DNA from: Bacteroidota bacterium
GTDB lineage: Bacteria; Bacteroidota; Bacteroidia; Sphingobacteriales; Sphingobacteriaceae
Direction: 5' to 3'
DNA: 64,000 nt
NCBI GenBank assembly: GCA_026224775.1
Contig: JAMFRP010000026.1
Location: 434,001-498,000 of the forward strand
A model generated the notes under the pieces. It searched no databases, was not told where the DNA came from, and worked only from the letters and a program-made list of their open reading frames with translations. Made by a program: the position numbers and the translations under genes. This document shows, in pieces, positions 8,270-18,000 of this stretch (position 1 is its first letter; every line of letters begins with the position of its first letter).

Positions 8270-9619
8270 ATGAAAAAGTTATTTGCATTACTTATCCTTT
8301 CCGGAATTGGTGCACAAGCATTTGCCCACCCGGCTGACTCTGCACGGGTTAAAAGCTTGAACGCTGATACAGCTAAAATACGTACGGTACAACGTTCACT
8401 TCCTTCGCCGCTTCCTGATCCTCCGTTTCCAACAAGCGACTGGGATGGCGCGCCATTGGTTGGATCAGATGCTACAGCGCCCAATTATCCGCTTACCAAA
8501 CTTCTTGGGTTATCAAACAGCAGGCTAAAAATATATGGCTGGATAGACCCGGGTGCAGACATCAGCAGCTCTAAAAATTCCAATGCACCAACTTCATATG
8601 ATTTAATTCCTAATTCTGTAATGTTGGATCAAGTTGGAATAAAGTTCGACCTGCAACCTAATACAGTACAAACCGATCATATTTCTTTCGGCTTTTTGTC
8701 AACTACCATTTTCGGTACTGATTACCGGTATACTACAGGTAAAGGTTATTTCAGTAACCAATTATTAGGTAATAATAACAAATATGGTTTTGACCCGGCT
8801 GAAATGTATGGCTTAATCTATTTTCCTAAGATTGCGGATGGAATGTTGTTAAAAATAGGCCGTTATATTTCGCCTGCCGATATTGAGGCACAATGGGCTA
8901 CTGATAACTACCTATACTCACACTCACTGATGTTTACGGTTGATCCGTATACCTTCACGGGGGTACAAGCAACGTTTAAACTAGGATCATACTGGCAATT
9001 AGAAGTAGGTGTTGACGGTGGTAATGACATGGCACCGTGGAGTAAATCTGCACAGATTAATGGTTTATTAATGGCACGCTGGGTATCGCATGATAATAAT
9101 AACTCTATATATGGTGGTATTAATGCATTAGGTAACGGTGATTATACCCGCCAGCACGATGACTTGCAAATGTTGGTTGCAACCTGGGGCCATAAGTTTA
9201 ATAAAACCTTCCACATGATGACTGAGGTTTATTACCTATGGCAATACCATGCGTTGGTTGGTGGTACAGTAATTACCGGCCCGCCTCAGCCATTTTATAC
9301 TAATGTTGGTGCTGGAGCGCCTATTCCGGGAGCAATGACGGCAGTTGGCGCAGTTAACTATTTCCAAATATTAGTATCAAGACGTGACTATATATCCATC
9401 AGAAATGGATACTTAAGCGACCCACAGGGAGGTAGAACTGGTTATGCAACCAGCTATTCAGATCACACAATAGGCTTTGTACACTATTTCAATGATTACA
9501 TCAGAATACGCCCTGAAATAAGATACGAACGTGCTTATGCGGATGGTATTACCCCATACGATAACGGCACCAAGAAAGATCAGTACACTGCCGGGATGGA
9601 TTTAATCGTCCGTTTTTAA
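8270..9619 (+). CDS. Outer-membrane beta-barrel porin, OmpL-like (BBP2 family)
   Basis: A 449-residue outer-membrane protein of the putative beta-barrel porin-2 family. I start it at the ATG at 8270 because MKKLFALLILSGIGAQAFA is a clean signal peptide; the upstream GTG at 8222 would bury it. A proline-rich stretch (SPLPDPPFP) follows, then the family opening LKIYGWIDPGADIS and the internal landmarks GRYISPADIEAQWATDNYLY and TFTGVQATFKLG. The protein ends with an aromatic residue (DLIVRF), as expected for BAM-dependent barrels. The substrate is unknown; related proteins are general or nutrient porins. The next gene, also secreted, lies 85 bases downstream. Confidence 0.88.
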   Translation: MKKLFALLILSGIGAQAFAHPADSARVKSLNADTAKIRTVQRSLPSPLPDPPFPTSDWDGAPLVGSDATAPNYPLTKLLGLSNSRLKIYGWIDPGADISSSKNSNAPTSYDLIPNSVMLDQVGIKFDLQPNTVQTDHISFGFLSTTIFGTDYRYTTGKGYFSNQLLGNNNKYGFDPAEMYGLIYFPKIADGMLLKIGRYISPADIEAQWATDNYLYSHSLMFTVDPYTFTGVQATFKLGSYWQLEVGVDGGNDMAPWSKSAQINGLLMARWVSHDNNNSIYGGINALGNGDYTRQHDDLQMLVATWGHKFNKTFHMMTEVYYLWQYHALVGGTVITGPPQPFYTNVGAGAPIPGAMTAVGAVNYFQILVSRRDYISIRNGYLSDPQGGRTGYATSYSDHTIGFVHYFNDYIRIRPEIRYERAYADGITPYDNGTKKDQYTAGMDLIVRF

Positions 9620-9704
9620 AAAGAACTTAAAGCCTTTGATACTATCATCAGCTATGGCATCAAAGTTTAAAAGATCAGCTGAAGACAATAAAAAAAATAA
9701 TGAA

Positions 9705-10280
9705 ATGAAAACGCTTAAAGTAATGATTGCTATTTGTTTAATGGCAGCATTTGCACAAAAATCACTTGCACAAAGTGCAGTATGTGGTTTGTATTTAACC
9801 GCTGATGATTATCACAATCAAAAGTTGAGTTTTAAAACAACAGGTAACGACGGTAACTCTATCAAATTTAATGAGTTTTTAGGCTCAGGTAAGATTGTGG
9901 TAGTTTACAATGGTAAGAAGCAAACCTTTTATAAAAGCGCCGTTTATGGGTATCGGTCAAATAACTGTGATTACCGTTATTTTAACAACATCGCCTATAA
10001 AGTGATTGACAACAGAGACTTTTATTTGTACAGCTCACCTAAAATGGTTCAGCAAAGTAAGTGGTCTAAACCGGTTGATTATTATTACTTCAGTAGTAAT
10101 GCCATTGCAGATATTAAAGCACTGTCAATTAAAAATCTGCAAGATGCTTATGCTAATAATCCTCGATTCAAGTATCTGATAGAATCTCATTTCGCGACAG
10201 ACAATTCATTAACCGCATATGATTCAGCATTAAATGAATATAAAGTTAAATATCTGTACGAACACAGTACCTCAATGTAA
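9705..10280 (+). CDS. Secreted protein of unknown function
   Basis: A 191-residue protein with a convincing signal peptide (MKTLKVMIAICLMAAFAQ, cleavage after SLAQ). The frame is open back to an ATG at 9636, but those extra 23 residues are polar and lysine-rich and would precede the signal peptide, so the ATG at 9705 is chosen. The mature part contains two cysteines (in SAVCG and SNNCDYRYF) and many aromatic residues and looks like a beta-rich periplasmic protein. I recognise no family. It follows the porin gene in the same direction and may be co-transcribed with it. A hairpin terminator lies 70 bases after its stop. Confidence 0.75.
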   Translation: MKTLKVMIAICLMAAFAQKSLAQSAVCGLYLTADDYHNQKLSFKTTGNDGNSIKFNEFLGSGKIVVVYNGKKQTFYKSAVYGYRSNNCDYRYFNNIAYKVIDNRDFYLYSSPKMVQQSKWSKPVDYYYFSSNAIADIKALSIKNLQDAYANNPRFKYLIESHFATDNSLTAYDSALNEYKVKYLYEHSTSM

Positions 10281-10348
10281 ATTGTTGGTTGATTAGTGCC
10301 GGGATTTTAAGGAGATATGGGGATACTTACCTTACTTCCCGGTACATT

Positions 10349-10378
10349 AAGCAGTAACGTTTAATTACGTTGCTGCTT
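10349..10378 (+). terminator. Hairpin terminator after the secreted-protein gene
   Basis: AAGCAGTAACG pairs with CGTTGCTGCTT (one G-U pair) across an 8-base loop, followed by a T-rich run. It closes the porin/secreted-protein unit. Confidence 0.6.
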
Positions 10379-10477
10379 CTTTGTTTAGCAACACGTTAGA
10401 ATGATTGTGTATACAAACTCCATTCTTTTATTATTCCCGGTTATTGTTAAATTCGCTTATACACCAAACCTTAGATA

Positions 10478-11491
10478 ATGTCGGTAGTAGCAGTAGTTTC
10501 TTCGCACGAAACAGGCAAATTAAACGTAAAGCACCTTAAAAGATACTGGAGCAAATCCATCCTGAAAAAAGACGGCAAACTTAGCGCGGATGCTTTTGTG
10601 GATGAATGGAAAACGGATACAACCTTATTGGCGGTTATAGGGCTCGGGCTTGAACAGACAATACAATATGTTTATCAGGAAGCACCCTCGTTTGAAGAGT
10701 TTGAGAATTGGGTATTAACTGTTTCAGGTGATTTGGATAAAGAAAAAATAAGCCAATTCAACACGTTGTTTTCAACTGATAGGACTGTTGAAGTCGCCCC
10801 TGTTGAAGATAAGCTATTAACCCAAGCTGATTGGGACTTTTGGCAGCAAAACGGATACCTCATCATCAGGAATGCCATAAGCAAGGAGCATTGCGACGAA
10901 ACGATTAAAGAACTATGTGATTTTATAGGAGTTGACCGAAACGATCCGGTTTCGTGGTATAATGCTCACCCGGCAAGGCAGGGTATTATGGTGCAGCTAT
11001 TTCAGCACGCTGTATTGGAACGAAACCGTAAGGCGGATAAAATAAAAAAAGCCTTTGAAGGGCTTTGGAACCGAACCGATCTTTGGGTGAATACCGATAG
11101 GGTAGGCTTTAATCCGCCCGAAACAAAGACCTATAAATTTCAGGGGCCAAGGTTGCATTGGGATGCCAGTATTATCCCGCCCATTCAATTCGGCACACAA
11201 GGGATATTGTATTTATCAGATACTGCGGAAAATCAAGGTGCATTTACCTTAGTCCCCGGTTTTAACAATAGGATAGAGGATTGGCTAAAAAGCCTTCCAC
11301 CGGATATGGATCCTCGTATGGAAGACTTATATGCCTTAGGCCCAAAACCAATCGCTGCCAACGCCGGTGATTTTATCATCTGGCATCATATCCTGCCGCA
11401 TGGCAGTAGTCCCAATACCGCTGCGTTGCCACGGTTTGTACAGTATATTAATTATGCACCGGTGGATGAGAATAAGAGTGAGAGTTGGTGA
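10478..11491 (+). CDS. Phytanoyl-CoA dioxygenase (PhyH) family Fe(II)/2-oxoglutarate oxygenase
   Basis: A 337-residue soluble protein. Residues from about 115 to 330 form a PhyH-type double-stranded beta helix: H227 and D229 in RLHWDAS and H308 in LPHGSSPN make the iron-binding HxD...H triad, and the arginine in LPRFVQYINY is placed to bind 2-oxoglutarate. The first 110 residues are a helical extension that I do not recognise. Family members hydroxylate small molecules, lipids or amino acids; the substrate cannot be inferred because the gene stands alone between two terminator-like regions. Start chosen at the first ATG of the frame at 10478. Confidence 0.85.
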   Translation: MSVVAVVSSHETGKLNVKHLKRYWSKSILKKDGKLSADAFVDEWKTDTTLLAVIGLGLEQTIQYVYQEAPSFEEFENWVLTVSGDLDKEKISQFNTLFSTDRTVEVAPVEDKLLTQADWDFWQQNGYLIIRNAISKEHCDETIKELCDFIGVDRNDPVSWYNAHPARQGIMVQLFQHAVLERNRKADKIKKAFEGLWNRTDLWVNTDRVGFNPPETKTYKFQGPRLHWDASIIPPIQFGTQGILYLSDTAENQGAFTLVPGFNNRIEDWLKSLPPDMDPRMEDLYALGPKPIAANAGDFIIWHHILPHGSSPNTAALPRFVQYINYAPVDENKSESW

Positions 11492-11505
11492 GGGGTTTTT
11501 ACAAT

Positions 11506-11617
11506 CGCAGGGTCCTTTTCAAGAGACCTTGCGGGGACTGCAGCTTAATTTATATTTCCCGCAAGCAGGATGCTTGCTACATTATAGGTCTAAGTTACAC
11601 TTCGTTAAACTTAGACC
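11506..11617. repeat. Cluster of short inverted repeats downstream of the PhyH gene
   Basis: Three hairpins lie close together: CGCAGGGTC/GACCTTGCG (11506-11514 with 11525-11533), a short AAGCAGGATGCTT palindrome, and GGTCTAAGTT/AACTTAGACC (11587-11596 with 11608-11617). The last resembles the AGACTTACGAAG palindrome at 39.5 kb in style. These look like remnants of intergenic repeat elements; the first may also terminate the PhyH transcript. A frame crossing this cluster (11367-11711) is not supported as a gene. Confidence 0.5.
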
Positions 11618-11721
11618 AGTAGATTTTACTATATTTCGTGCCTCACTAATAATAATTCAGAGAATACGTTTATATAATTGGCAGGTAAAACAGATTAATA
11701 TTTATAATTAACTACATAAAA

Positions 11722-11847
11722 ATGAAAAAACATTCATTTGAGGAATCTAAGTTGCCACGCTGGCTAGTGACAATAATCGCATTTATCTTATTTTTCATTC
11801 TAGCCTTTCTTATGCTTTTAGCAGGCCTTCAACTTTACCACCGCTAA
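11722..11847 (+). CDS. 41-residue single-helix membrane protein
   Basis: ATG at 11722, stop TAA at 11845. The product starts with a charged segment (MKKHSFEESKLPRW), then a single strongly hydrophobic helix of about 22 residues, ending LQLYHR. The charge distribution (K/R both sides, acidic residues in front) and the tidy ATG-to-stop length suggest a real small membrane protein, but no family is recognised. Nothing close by suggests a partner. Confidence 0.45.
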   Translation: MKKHSFEESKLPRWLVTIIAFILFFILAFLMLLAGLQLYHR

Positions 11848-11924
11848 ACCGGAGGTGTAATTATATAGTTAAATACCCGACCTACATAAGTTAGTAGCTT
11901 TCTGAACTGAAATTCTTCCTTAGT

Positions 11925-12001
11925 GAAAGAGGTTGATTTCTAGTGAATTAAGGCGTTCGATACGCGATATTACAACTGCATGGGATTGATAAACTAATTA
12001 T
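11925..12001. repeat. Dispersed repeat, copy 1 (see 32766-32843)
   Basis: This roughly 77-base stretch aligns with the sequence at 32766-32843 by eye, with about three quarters or more identical positions and one or two single-base gaps. Shared blocks include GAATTAAGG, ATATTACAA and GCATGGGA followed by TTGATAAA here and CTGATAAA in the other copy. Both copies are noncoding and lie in spacer DNA. Neither shows terminal inverted repeats that I can see. Function unknown. Confidence 0.6.
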
Positions 12002-12089
12002 AATCCTAATGAATATTGTTTATCCGGGTAATCATTCCGTTTAAATTAAATCCCTCAATTTCCTCTAGCTTAAAATAATTCACAAAAAA

Positions 12090-12137
12090 TTTGTGTAGTT
12101 AAATAGCTACATTTATATTTGTAGTCAAATAACTACA
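12090..12137 (+). promoter_or_regulatory. Promoter with twin palindromic operators of the ArsR-family gene
   Basis: TTTG (12090-12093), 20 bases, then TATATTTG (12114-12121) is a full match to the Bacteroidota -33/-7 consensus. Two 18-base palindromes lie over it: TGTAGTTAAATAGCTACA at 12094-12111 and TGTAGTCAAATAACTACA at 12120-12137, start to start 26 bases apart. The first fills the spacer, the second runs from the -7 box to the start codon. This is the classic layout of autorepression by the ArsR-type protein encoded immediately downstream. Confidence 0.85.
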
Positions 12138-12139
12138 TA

Positions 12140-12463
12140 ATGAATTTAAGACGAGATGTATTTCAAGCCATAGCCGACCCGACGCGTAGGGCTATATTGC
12201 TGTTGGTTGCTTCGCATACGATGACAGCTGGTGCAATAGCATCAAACTTTGACACTGCAAGGCCCACTGTTTCAAAACATTTACAAATACTTACCGAGTG
12301 TGAATTGCTTGAACAAAAACAAACCGGCAGGGAAATTTACTATCACATTAATGCGCAGAAAATGAAAGAAGTAGCCGAGTTTATTGAACCATTCCGTAAG
12401 ATGTGGGACGACAGGTTTAACAAACTGGAAACCATAATGAAGGAATATCAATCAAAAAAATAA
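12140..12463 (+). CDS. ArsR-family winged-helix transcriptional repressor
   Basis: A 107-residue winged-helix repressor ([18 protein letters not shown], then [11 protein letters not shown] recognition helix and a YYHINAQK wing). It lacks the CxC metal motif of classical ArsR and belongs to the group that precedes SRPBCC/AHSA1 and DoxX genes. It probably represses its own operon through the two palindromes just upstream. The ATG lies two bases after the second operator. The two genes behind it are spaced by 6 bases each, so the three form one operon. The inducer is unknown. Confidence 0.9.
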   Translation: MNLRRDVFQAIADPTRRAILLLVASHTMTAGAIASNFDTARPTVSKHLQILTECELLEQKQTGREIYYHINAQKMKEVAEFIEPFRKMWDDRFNKLETIMKEYQSKK

Positions 12464-12469
12464 TATATC

Positions 12470-12952
12470 ATGGAACAGAAAACAAAAATTAACGCAGAAG
12501 AGGGCAAACAGGAATTAGTGATTACCAGGGAATTTGATTTGCCGGTAGAACTACTTTTCAGGGCACATGCCGAACCAGACATTATTGCGCAATGGATGTC
12601 GAACCCATATGCAACAGTTAAAGTGCTGAAATTTGAAGGTAAAAAGCACGGTAGTTATCAATTGGAGTCAACCGATGCCGAGGGGAAAGTGGTATTTCGT
12701 TCAAATGGGGTAATCCACGAGTTTATTCCAAACCGGAAAATCACACGGACATTTGAAATGGAGAATGCACCTTATGGGGTACAGCTTGAGGTTTATGAAT
12801 TTGAACAATTAACTGACGGCACCAGCAACCTGAATATGCACGTGATATATGAATCGGGTGCAAAGAGAGACCAGGTGCTGGCTTTACCTTTCGCCCAGGG
12901 CTTAAACATGGCGCATAACCGGATACAGGAAATATTAAATACTTTAAAGTAA
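12470..12952 (+). CDS. SRPBCC / AHSA1-domain protein
   Basis: A 160-residue START-like ligand-binding fold (ITREFDLPVELLFRAHAEPDIIAQWM, then GKKHGSYQL and NRKITRTFEMENAP). Such proteins are common partners of ArsR and DoxX genes and are thought to bind hydrophobic small molecules. Second gene in the ArsR operon, 6 bases after it. No catalytic residues can be assigned. The gene at 50.9 kb is a second, more distant member of the superfamily. Confidence 0.87.
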   Translation: MEQKTKINAEEGKQELVITREFDLPVELLFRAHAEPDIIAQWMSNPYATVKVLKFEGKKHGSYQLESTDAEGKVVFRSNGVIHEFIPNRKITRTFEMENAPYGVQLEVYEFEQLTDGTSNLNMHVIYESGAKRDQVLALPFAQGLNMAHNRIQEILNTLK

Positions 12953-12958
12953 ATCAAA

Positions 12959-13336
12959 ATGGAAAAGAGAAAGCTAATTTGGTATTGGATAATTACTGCA
13001 ATATTATCTTTTTGTATTTTTTCGGGTGGATTGGCGCAAGTTATGCAGGTAAAAGGAGTGGTGCAGGGGTTTAAACCTCTTGGGTATCCCACTTACTTTA
13101 TTTCGCTTATTGGCGTTTTGAAGGTATTAGGTGTAATCGCGATAGTGATTCCGAAATTTAAGCTGCTTAAGGAGTGGGCATATGCGGGTATATTTTTTAC
13201 CATGAGCGGCGCGGTTATCTCGCATATTGCCAGTGGTGATGTTTCTGCACAAATAATTGCCCCGGTTGTACTGGCCATTTTTACGGTGCTATCGTGGTAT
13301 TTGAGGCCGACTGACAGAAAGATTATTGCAGTTTAA
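12959..13336 (+). CDS. DoxX-like family membrane protein
   Basis: A 125-residue protein with four predicted transmembrane helices (about 8-27, 45-63, 70-89, 95-113), matching DoxX/DoxD-like proteins. The YFISLIGVLKVLGVIAIVIP segment is typical. It is the last gene of the ArsR-SRPBCC-DoxX operon. The role of these three-gene units is not firmly established; they are widespread and usually annotated only by domain. Confidence 0.87.
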   Translation: MEKRKLIWYWIITAILSFCIFSGGLAQVMQVKGVVQGFKPLGYPTYFISLIGVLKVLGVIAIVIPKFKLLKEWAYAGIFFTMSGAVISHIASGDVSAQIIAPVVLAIFTVLSWYLRPTDRKIIAV

Positions 13337-13347
13337 TTAAAAATGCT

Positions 13348-13376
13348 TTGTCATTCTGAGGAATGAATAATGACAA
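13348..13376. repeat. Short palindromic repeat after DoxX
   Basis: TTGTCATT and AATGACAA flank a 13-base centre that begins CTGAGGAATG. It resembles a shortened copy of the TGTCATTCTGA repeat family seen at 44.5 kb. It may act as terminator for the ArsR operon. The remaining bases up to 13590 show nothing recognisable beyond AT-rich spacer and the presumed promoter of the next gene. Confidence 0.45.
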
Positions 13377-13590
13377 TGGAGAAGATTTATCGTTTTTAGA
13401 ATAACCAGTTATTTCTCTTTAATAAAATAAAAAAATGAAAACACTTTCAAATTAGAAGTTATTAGTGTTAATTTGACATGTATAGCCAATTATAAGTACA
13501 ATTTATACTGAAAACAAAATAAATGTTGCGGGGAAAGTGATGTTGACAGGCTTAATAACTGTTTTATTTACACTATAAACTTAAATACCA

Positions 13591-14967
13591 GTGATCAATT
13601 CGAAATTGTTTTTTACTATTTTATTAATTTGCTCTATTAACGTTTTTGTTAAAGCACAGGATAATAATAATGTGGCGTTAACACCTCCGATGGGCTGGAA
13701 TAGCTACAATTGTTATGGTTCGGCAGTTCATGAGGATGAAGTAAAGGAAAATGCAGATTATGTTGCGCAAAATCTAAAACAGCACGGCTGGCAATACATT
13801 GTAGTTGACTTTTTATGGGACTTTGATAACCCACCCGGCAGTAATATAGGAAACCCCTTTCAAAAAAGGCTTGAAGATGGTTCATATATCCCCTGGCTGG
13901 CGATGGATAAGTTTGGGAGGTTAACACCAAATGTAAATAAGTTTCCGTCGGCGTTTGGCGGTAATGGATTTAAACCCTTGGCTGATTACGTTCATTCATT
14001 GGGCTTAAAATTTGGTATTCATGTTATGCGTGGCATCCCAAGGCAAGCAGTATGGGCTAAATTAGCTATTAAAGGAACTAATGGCATTACTGCTGATATG
14101 GTAGCGGATACTAATTCAAAATGCCCCTGGATGAACCATATGTATGGGCTGGACATGAGCAAGCCAGGCGCACAAGAATATTTGAATTCAATATTGAATT
14201 TATATGCAAGTTGGGGCGTAGATTTTATTAAGGTTGACGATTTATCGAGGCCTTATAGTACTGCCGAAGTAGAGGGGTATCATAAAGCGATTAACCAATG
14301 TGGCAGGGCGATAGTTTTTAGCACTTCACCGGGAGCTACACCTGTTGATAAAGCAGATAACCTAAAACAGAATGCCAATATGTGGCGCGTTGCGGATGAT
14401 TTTTGGGACGACTGGAAAGCTGTTCTGCAAATGTTTAATTACGGAAAACAATGGGAAGGAATCGGTGGGCCGGGCCATTGGCCGGATTGCGATATGATCC
14501 AGATAGGAAAATTATCAAAACGTGGGCCTGTTGGCGAAGAACGGTACAGCCGTTTTACCCTTGATGAAGAATATTCCCATATGACATTCTGGGCGATATT
14601 TCGCTCGCCATTGATTTTAGGTGGAAACTTGCCTGAAAACAGAGCGCAGGAATTAAAATTATTTACAAATGATGAAGTACTGGCTGTAAATCAGCACGGA
14701 ACCGATCCGCGCCAGTTATATAAGAATAATGACGCGATGGTATGGTATTCACATGTGCCGAACAGCAAGGATATTTACGTAGCTTTATTTAATCTGAATG
14801 AGCAACAACAAGCAGTGAGTGTTGATTTTGCTTCGCTTGGGCTGAATGGAAAGATAGCTGTCAGGGATCTTTGGGAAAAAAGAGATATTGGGGCGTTTAA
14901 AAAAGGATATAAAAAAACAATTAACAGGCATGGGGCCGCATTATTGAAATTGACGCTTCTTAATTAG
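13591..14967 (+). CDS. Secreted GH27 alpha-galactosidase
   Basis: A 458-residue secreted glycoside hydrolase family 27 enzyme that removes terminal alpha-galactose from oligo- or polysaccharides. It opens with the family hallmark LTPPMGWNSYNCYG after a signal peptide ending VFVKA. D216 in FIKVDDL is the expected nucleophile and D270 in WRVADDFW the acid/base. The C-terminal 80 residues are the usual beta-sandwich. The start is a GTG at 13591; no ATG lies before the signal peptide. It is upstream of the HTCS gene (51-base gap) in the same direction and belongs to the polysaccharide utilization locus. GH27 also contains beta-L-arabinopyranosidases and isomaltodextranases, so the exact linkage is inferred. 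Confidence 0.9.
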   Translation: MINSKLFFTILLICSINVFVKAQDNNNVALTPPMGWNSYNCYGSAVHEDEVKENADYVAQNLKQHGWQYIVVDFLWDFDNPPGSNIGNPFQKRLEDGSYIPWLAMDKFGRLTPNVNKFPSAFGGNGFKPLADYVHSLGLKFGIHVMRGIPRQAVWAKLAIKGTNGITADMVADTNSKCPWMNHMYGLDMSKPGAQEYLNSILNLYASWGVDFIKVDDLSRPYSTAEVEGYHKAINQCGRAIVFSTSPGATPVDKADNLKQNANMWRVADDFWDDWKAVLQMFNYGKQWEGIGGPGHWPDCDMIQIGKLSKRGPVGEERYSRFTLDEEYSHMTFWAIFRSPLILGGNLPENRAQELKLFTNDEVLAVNQHGTDPRQLYKNNDAMVWYSHVPNSKDIYVALFNLNEQQQAVSVDFASLGLNGKIAVRDLWEKRDIGAFKKGYKKTINRHGAALLKLTLLN

Positions 14968-15018
14968 TTATAGTTCCACTCGCTATTATAACCTGAATAG
15001 AACAATTAGAATTTTTGG

Positions 15019-18000
15019 ATGAAGATTTCAAATATCTGTTTTTTCGTGGTTATGCTTTTATTGGCGCAAGAGGGGTATGGGCAGTTTAATAAACTTCAAA
15101 CCAATGATATTCCCGAACTTAAAAGCTATGCAATAAAAACTTATGATATCAATAGCGGCCTTCCCTCAAATAGTACCACCTGCACCATTAAAGATAAAGA
15201 TGGCTTTCTTTGGGTTGGTACAGAAAATGGCCTTTGCCGGTTTGATGGTTATGCATTCAAAATATTTATAAATATTCCGGGCGATAGCACCAGCCTTACC
15301 AACAATTATATTAATACCATAATTGAGGATAAAAAGGGAAGGATTTGGGTAGGAACACTTGATGGGTTAAATTTATTTGATCCGCTCACCGAAAAATTTA
15401 AAAGATTTAACCATCAGGACAAGGTTGCCGGATCATTAAGCAATAATAAAATATGGTCGTTACTTGCAGACAGAGAGAATAATATATGGATAGGAACTGA
15501 TGATGGCTTTGATCGGTTTATTGAGAAAACTAGGAGCTTTGAAGTTTTTCAGCCTAATGCATCCGATGCGAACGCGATGAAAGGTAAATCAGTTAACGCG
15601 ATAATTGAAGATCATGGGAATAATCTTTGGTTGGGTAACTGGGGCGGTGGCCTAAATAGATTTAATAAATACACTAAAAAGTTTGTTAGTTTCCCTCAAG
15701 CTCAAAAAGCAAATGAAAAAAATCCAAATGATGTTTGGAGTCTTTGCATGGATGAATATGGAGATATTTGGGTAGGTACTTATTGGAAGGGTCTATTTAA
15801 ATTTGAAGTCAAAACAAATAAATTCATCTCTTATACCTCTCCCAATAACGGAAATAAGGGTGTTTTCAGAATTTTAAATTTAGGCCATCACCTAATGGTT
15901 TTGGGGGGCGACGATGGTTTCTACTGGTTTGATTCATCAAACAATACCTGGAAAAAAATAAATAATTTAACGAGCTTTCAACAGGCGGGCATATTTGGTG
16001 ATAACAATGGTATCATCTGGATATGTTCTATGGATGGTTTAACTAAATTAGACAGTAAGCAATACAAATTCGCGTTCTATCCTTTCTCAAATCACAACCG
16101 GCTTGTCAAAAGCATTGTAATTAAAAACAATGTGGTTTGGGTAGGAACAAATAATGGGCTAACAGCTATTCAATTAAATACAAATGTATCCAAAACCTTT
16201 TTGCACTCCAATGATGCTAATAGCATTGGCAGCAATGCTATAAATAGGTTGTATTTGGATGCTAAAGGTAAGTTATGGGATTTGACGGAGTTTGGATTTG
16301 ATGAGTATGATGATCAAACCGGAAAGTTTACGCATCACGCCCATCATTCAAGCTTGGGCGCCTTTTTTAATGAAGATGTGTTTAGGGATATTTTAGAAGT
16401 AACGCCAGGCAATTACTGGTTAGCCACTGATGCAGGACTCAAAATTTATCACAGCCAATCTAACACCTTTAGCCACTATTTTAATCAGAAAGATAAGCCA
16501 TATACATTAAGCAATAATCATTTGTACTGCCTGTTAAAAGATGCAGATAACGATATTTGGATTGGTACTGAGGGTGGTGGTTTAAATCGGTTTGTACAGC
16601 CCTCTCAAAGGTTCTATAATTATCTGGCAAGTGATAAAAAAAGGGGAAGCATCAGTAATAATGACATCCATAGTATATTTCTCGATTCTCATAAAAACGT
16701 TTGGATTTGTACGCAAGATGGGTTAAATAAATATGTTAAGCGTACTAATTCTTTCCGGGTTTTTTCGAAAAAGGATGGATTTGCCAGTAACGTATTTAAG
16801 CAGATGGTTGAAGACGCGAAGGGCTATTTGTGGATTGTAACTGAAACCGGCGTATCGTGTATGGATCCACGAACGATGAAGGTAATAAACTTTGACGAGG
16901 GCGACGGTGTGTTTGTCAACTCTGTGATATGTAAAGTAAATGATCATCAAATATTGCTAGGTGGCAATAAAGGATTGGTGTCATTTGATCCCCTAAGCAT
17001 TAATTATAACAAGATTGCACCACCTGTATATTTTTCAGATTTGCAGGTGTTCAATAAATCCATTATCCCGGATAGTAACGGCCCGCTTAGGGAACCTATT
17101 CAAAATGCGAAAAAAATTGTTTTGAGCTATAATCAAAGTGTTTTTTCAATTGAGTTTGTCGCGCTTAATTATACTCACACTGAAAAGAATAATTATGCTT
17201 ATAAACTGGAAGGTTTTGATAAAAAATGGAATTATATTGGCGAACAGCGTAAAGCAGTCTATACCAATTTAAATCCGGGTAAATATATTTTTCGCGTTAA
17301 GGCATCAAATAATGATGGCGTATGGAATGATCAGGGAAAATCATTGATTGTTATCATAACCCCGCCGTGGTATCTTACCTGGTGGGCTTATATTATTTAT
17401 ACTTCGTTATTTGGAGTCGCGGTTTATGGATACATTTTTTATAACGAACGGCAGGCTAAACTAAAATACGAGATTAAGCTGGCCCATATTGAAACGGAAA
17501 AGGAAAAAGAGCTGCATGAAAAAAAACTATCGTTCTTCACCAATATCTCGCATGAGTTTAGAACACCGCTAACCATGATCATTAATCCGTTGAAGGAAAT
17601 TTTATATACGGGTGGAAATGATGTTGATCAGCAAAATCTTAATACCATAAACCGAAATGCCAAGCGCCTGTTGAGCTTGGTGGATCAATTGTTATTATTC
17701 AGAAAAGCGGATGTTGATGCCGATGAACTGAAGTTGGCAAAAATTAACATTGCTGATTTAAGCAAGGAAGTTTTTTTATGCTTTTCGCATCAAACCCGTA
17801 TAAAGAAACTTGAATTTGAATATGCTTGTGCCCAGGAAAGTATAGAACTGATAGCAGATCGTGAAAAAATTGAAATCGTTCTATTTAATCTGCTCTCCAA
17901 CGCTGTTAAATTCACTGAGCCTGGCGGGAGGGTAGAGATGATTGTAAGCCAGACAGATAATCATGTTAATATACAGGTGAAAGATACCGGGTGTGGCATA

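Noticed and set aside
8222..8272. GTG start at 8222 for the porin
   Set aside because: It would place 16 residues before a good signal peptide; the ATG at 8270 is the better start.
11367..11711. A 114-residue frame after the PhyH gene
   Set aside because: It begins inside the PhyH gene and runs through a cluster of hairpin repeats; the product is low-quality and matches nothing.
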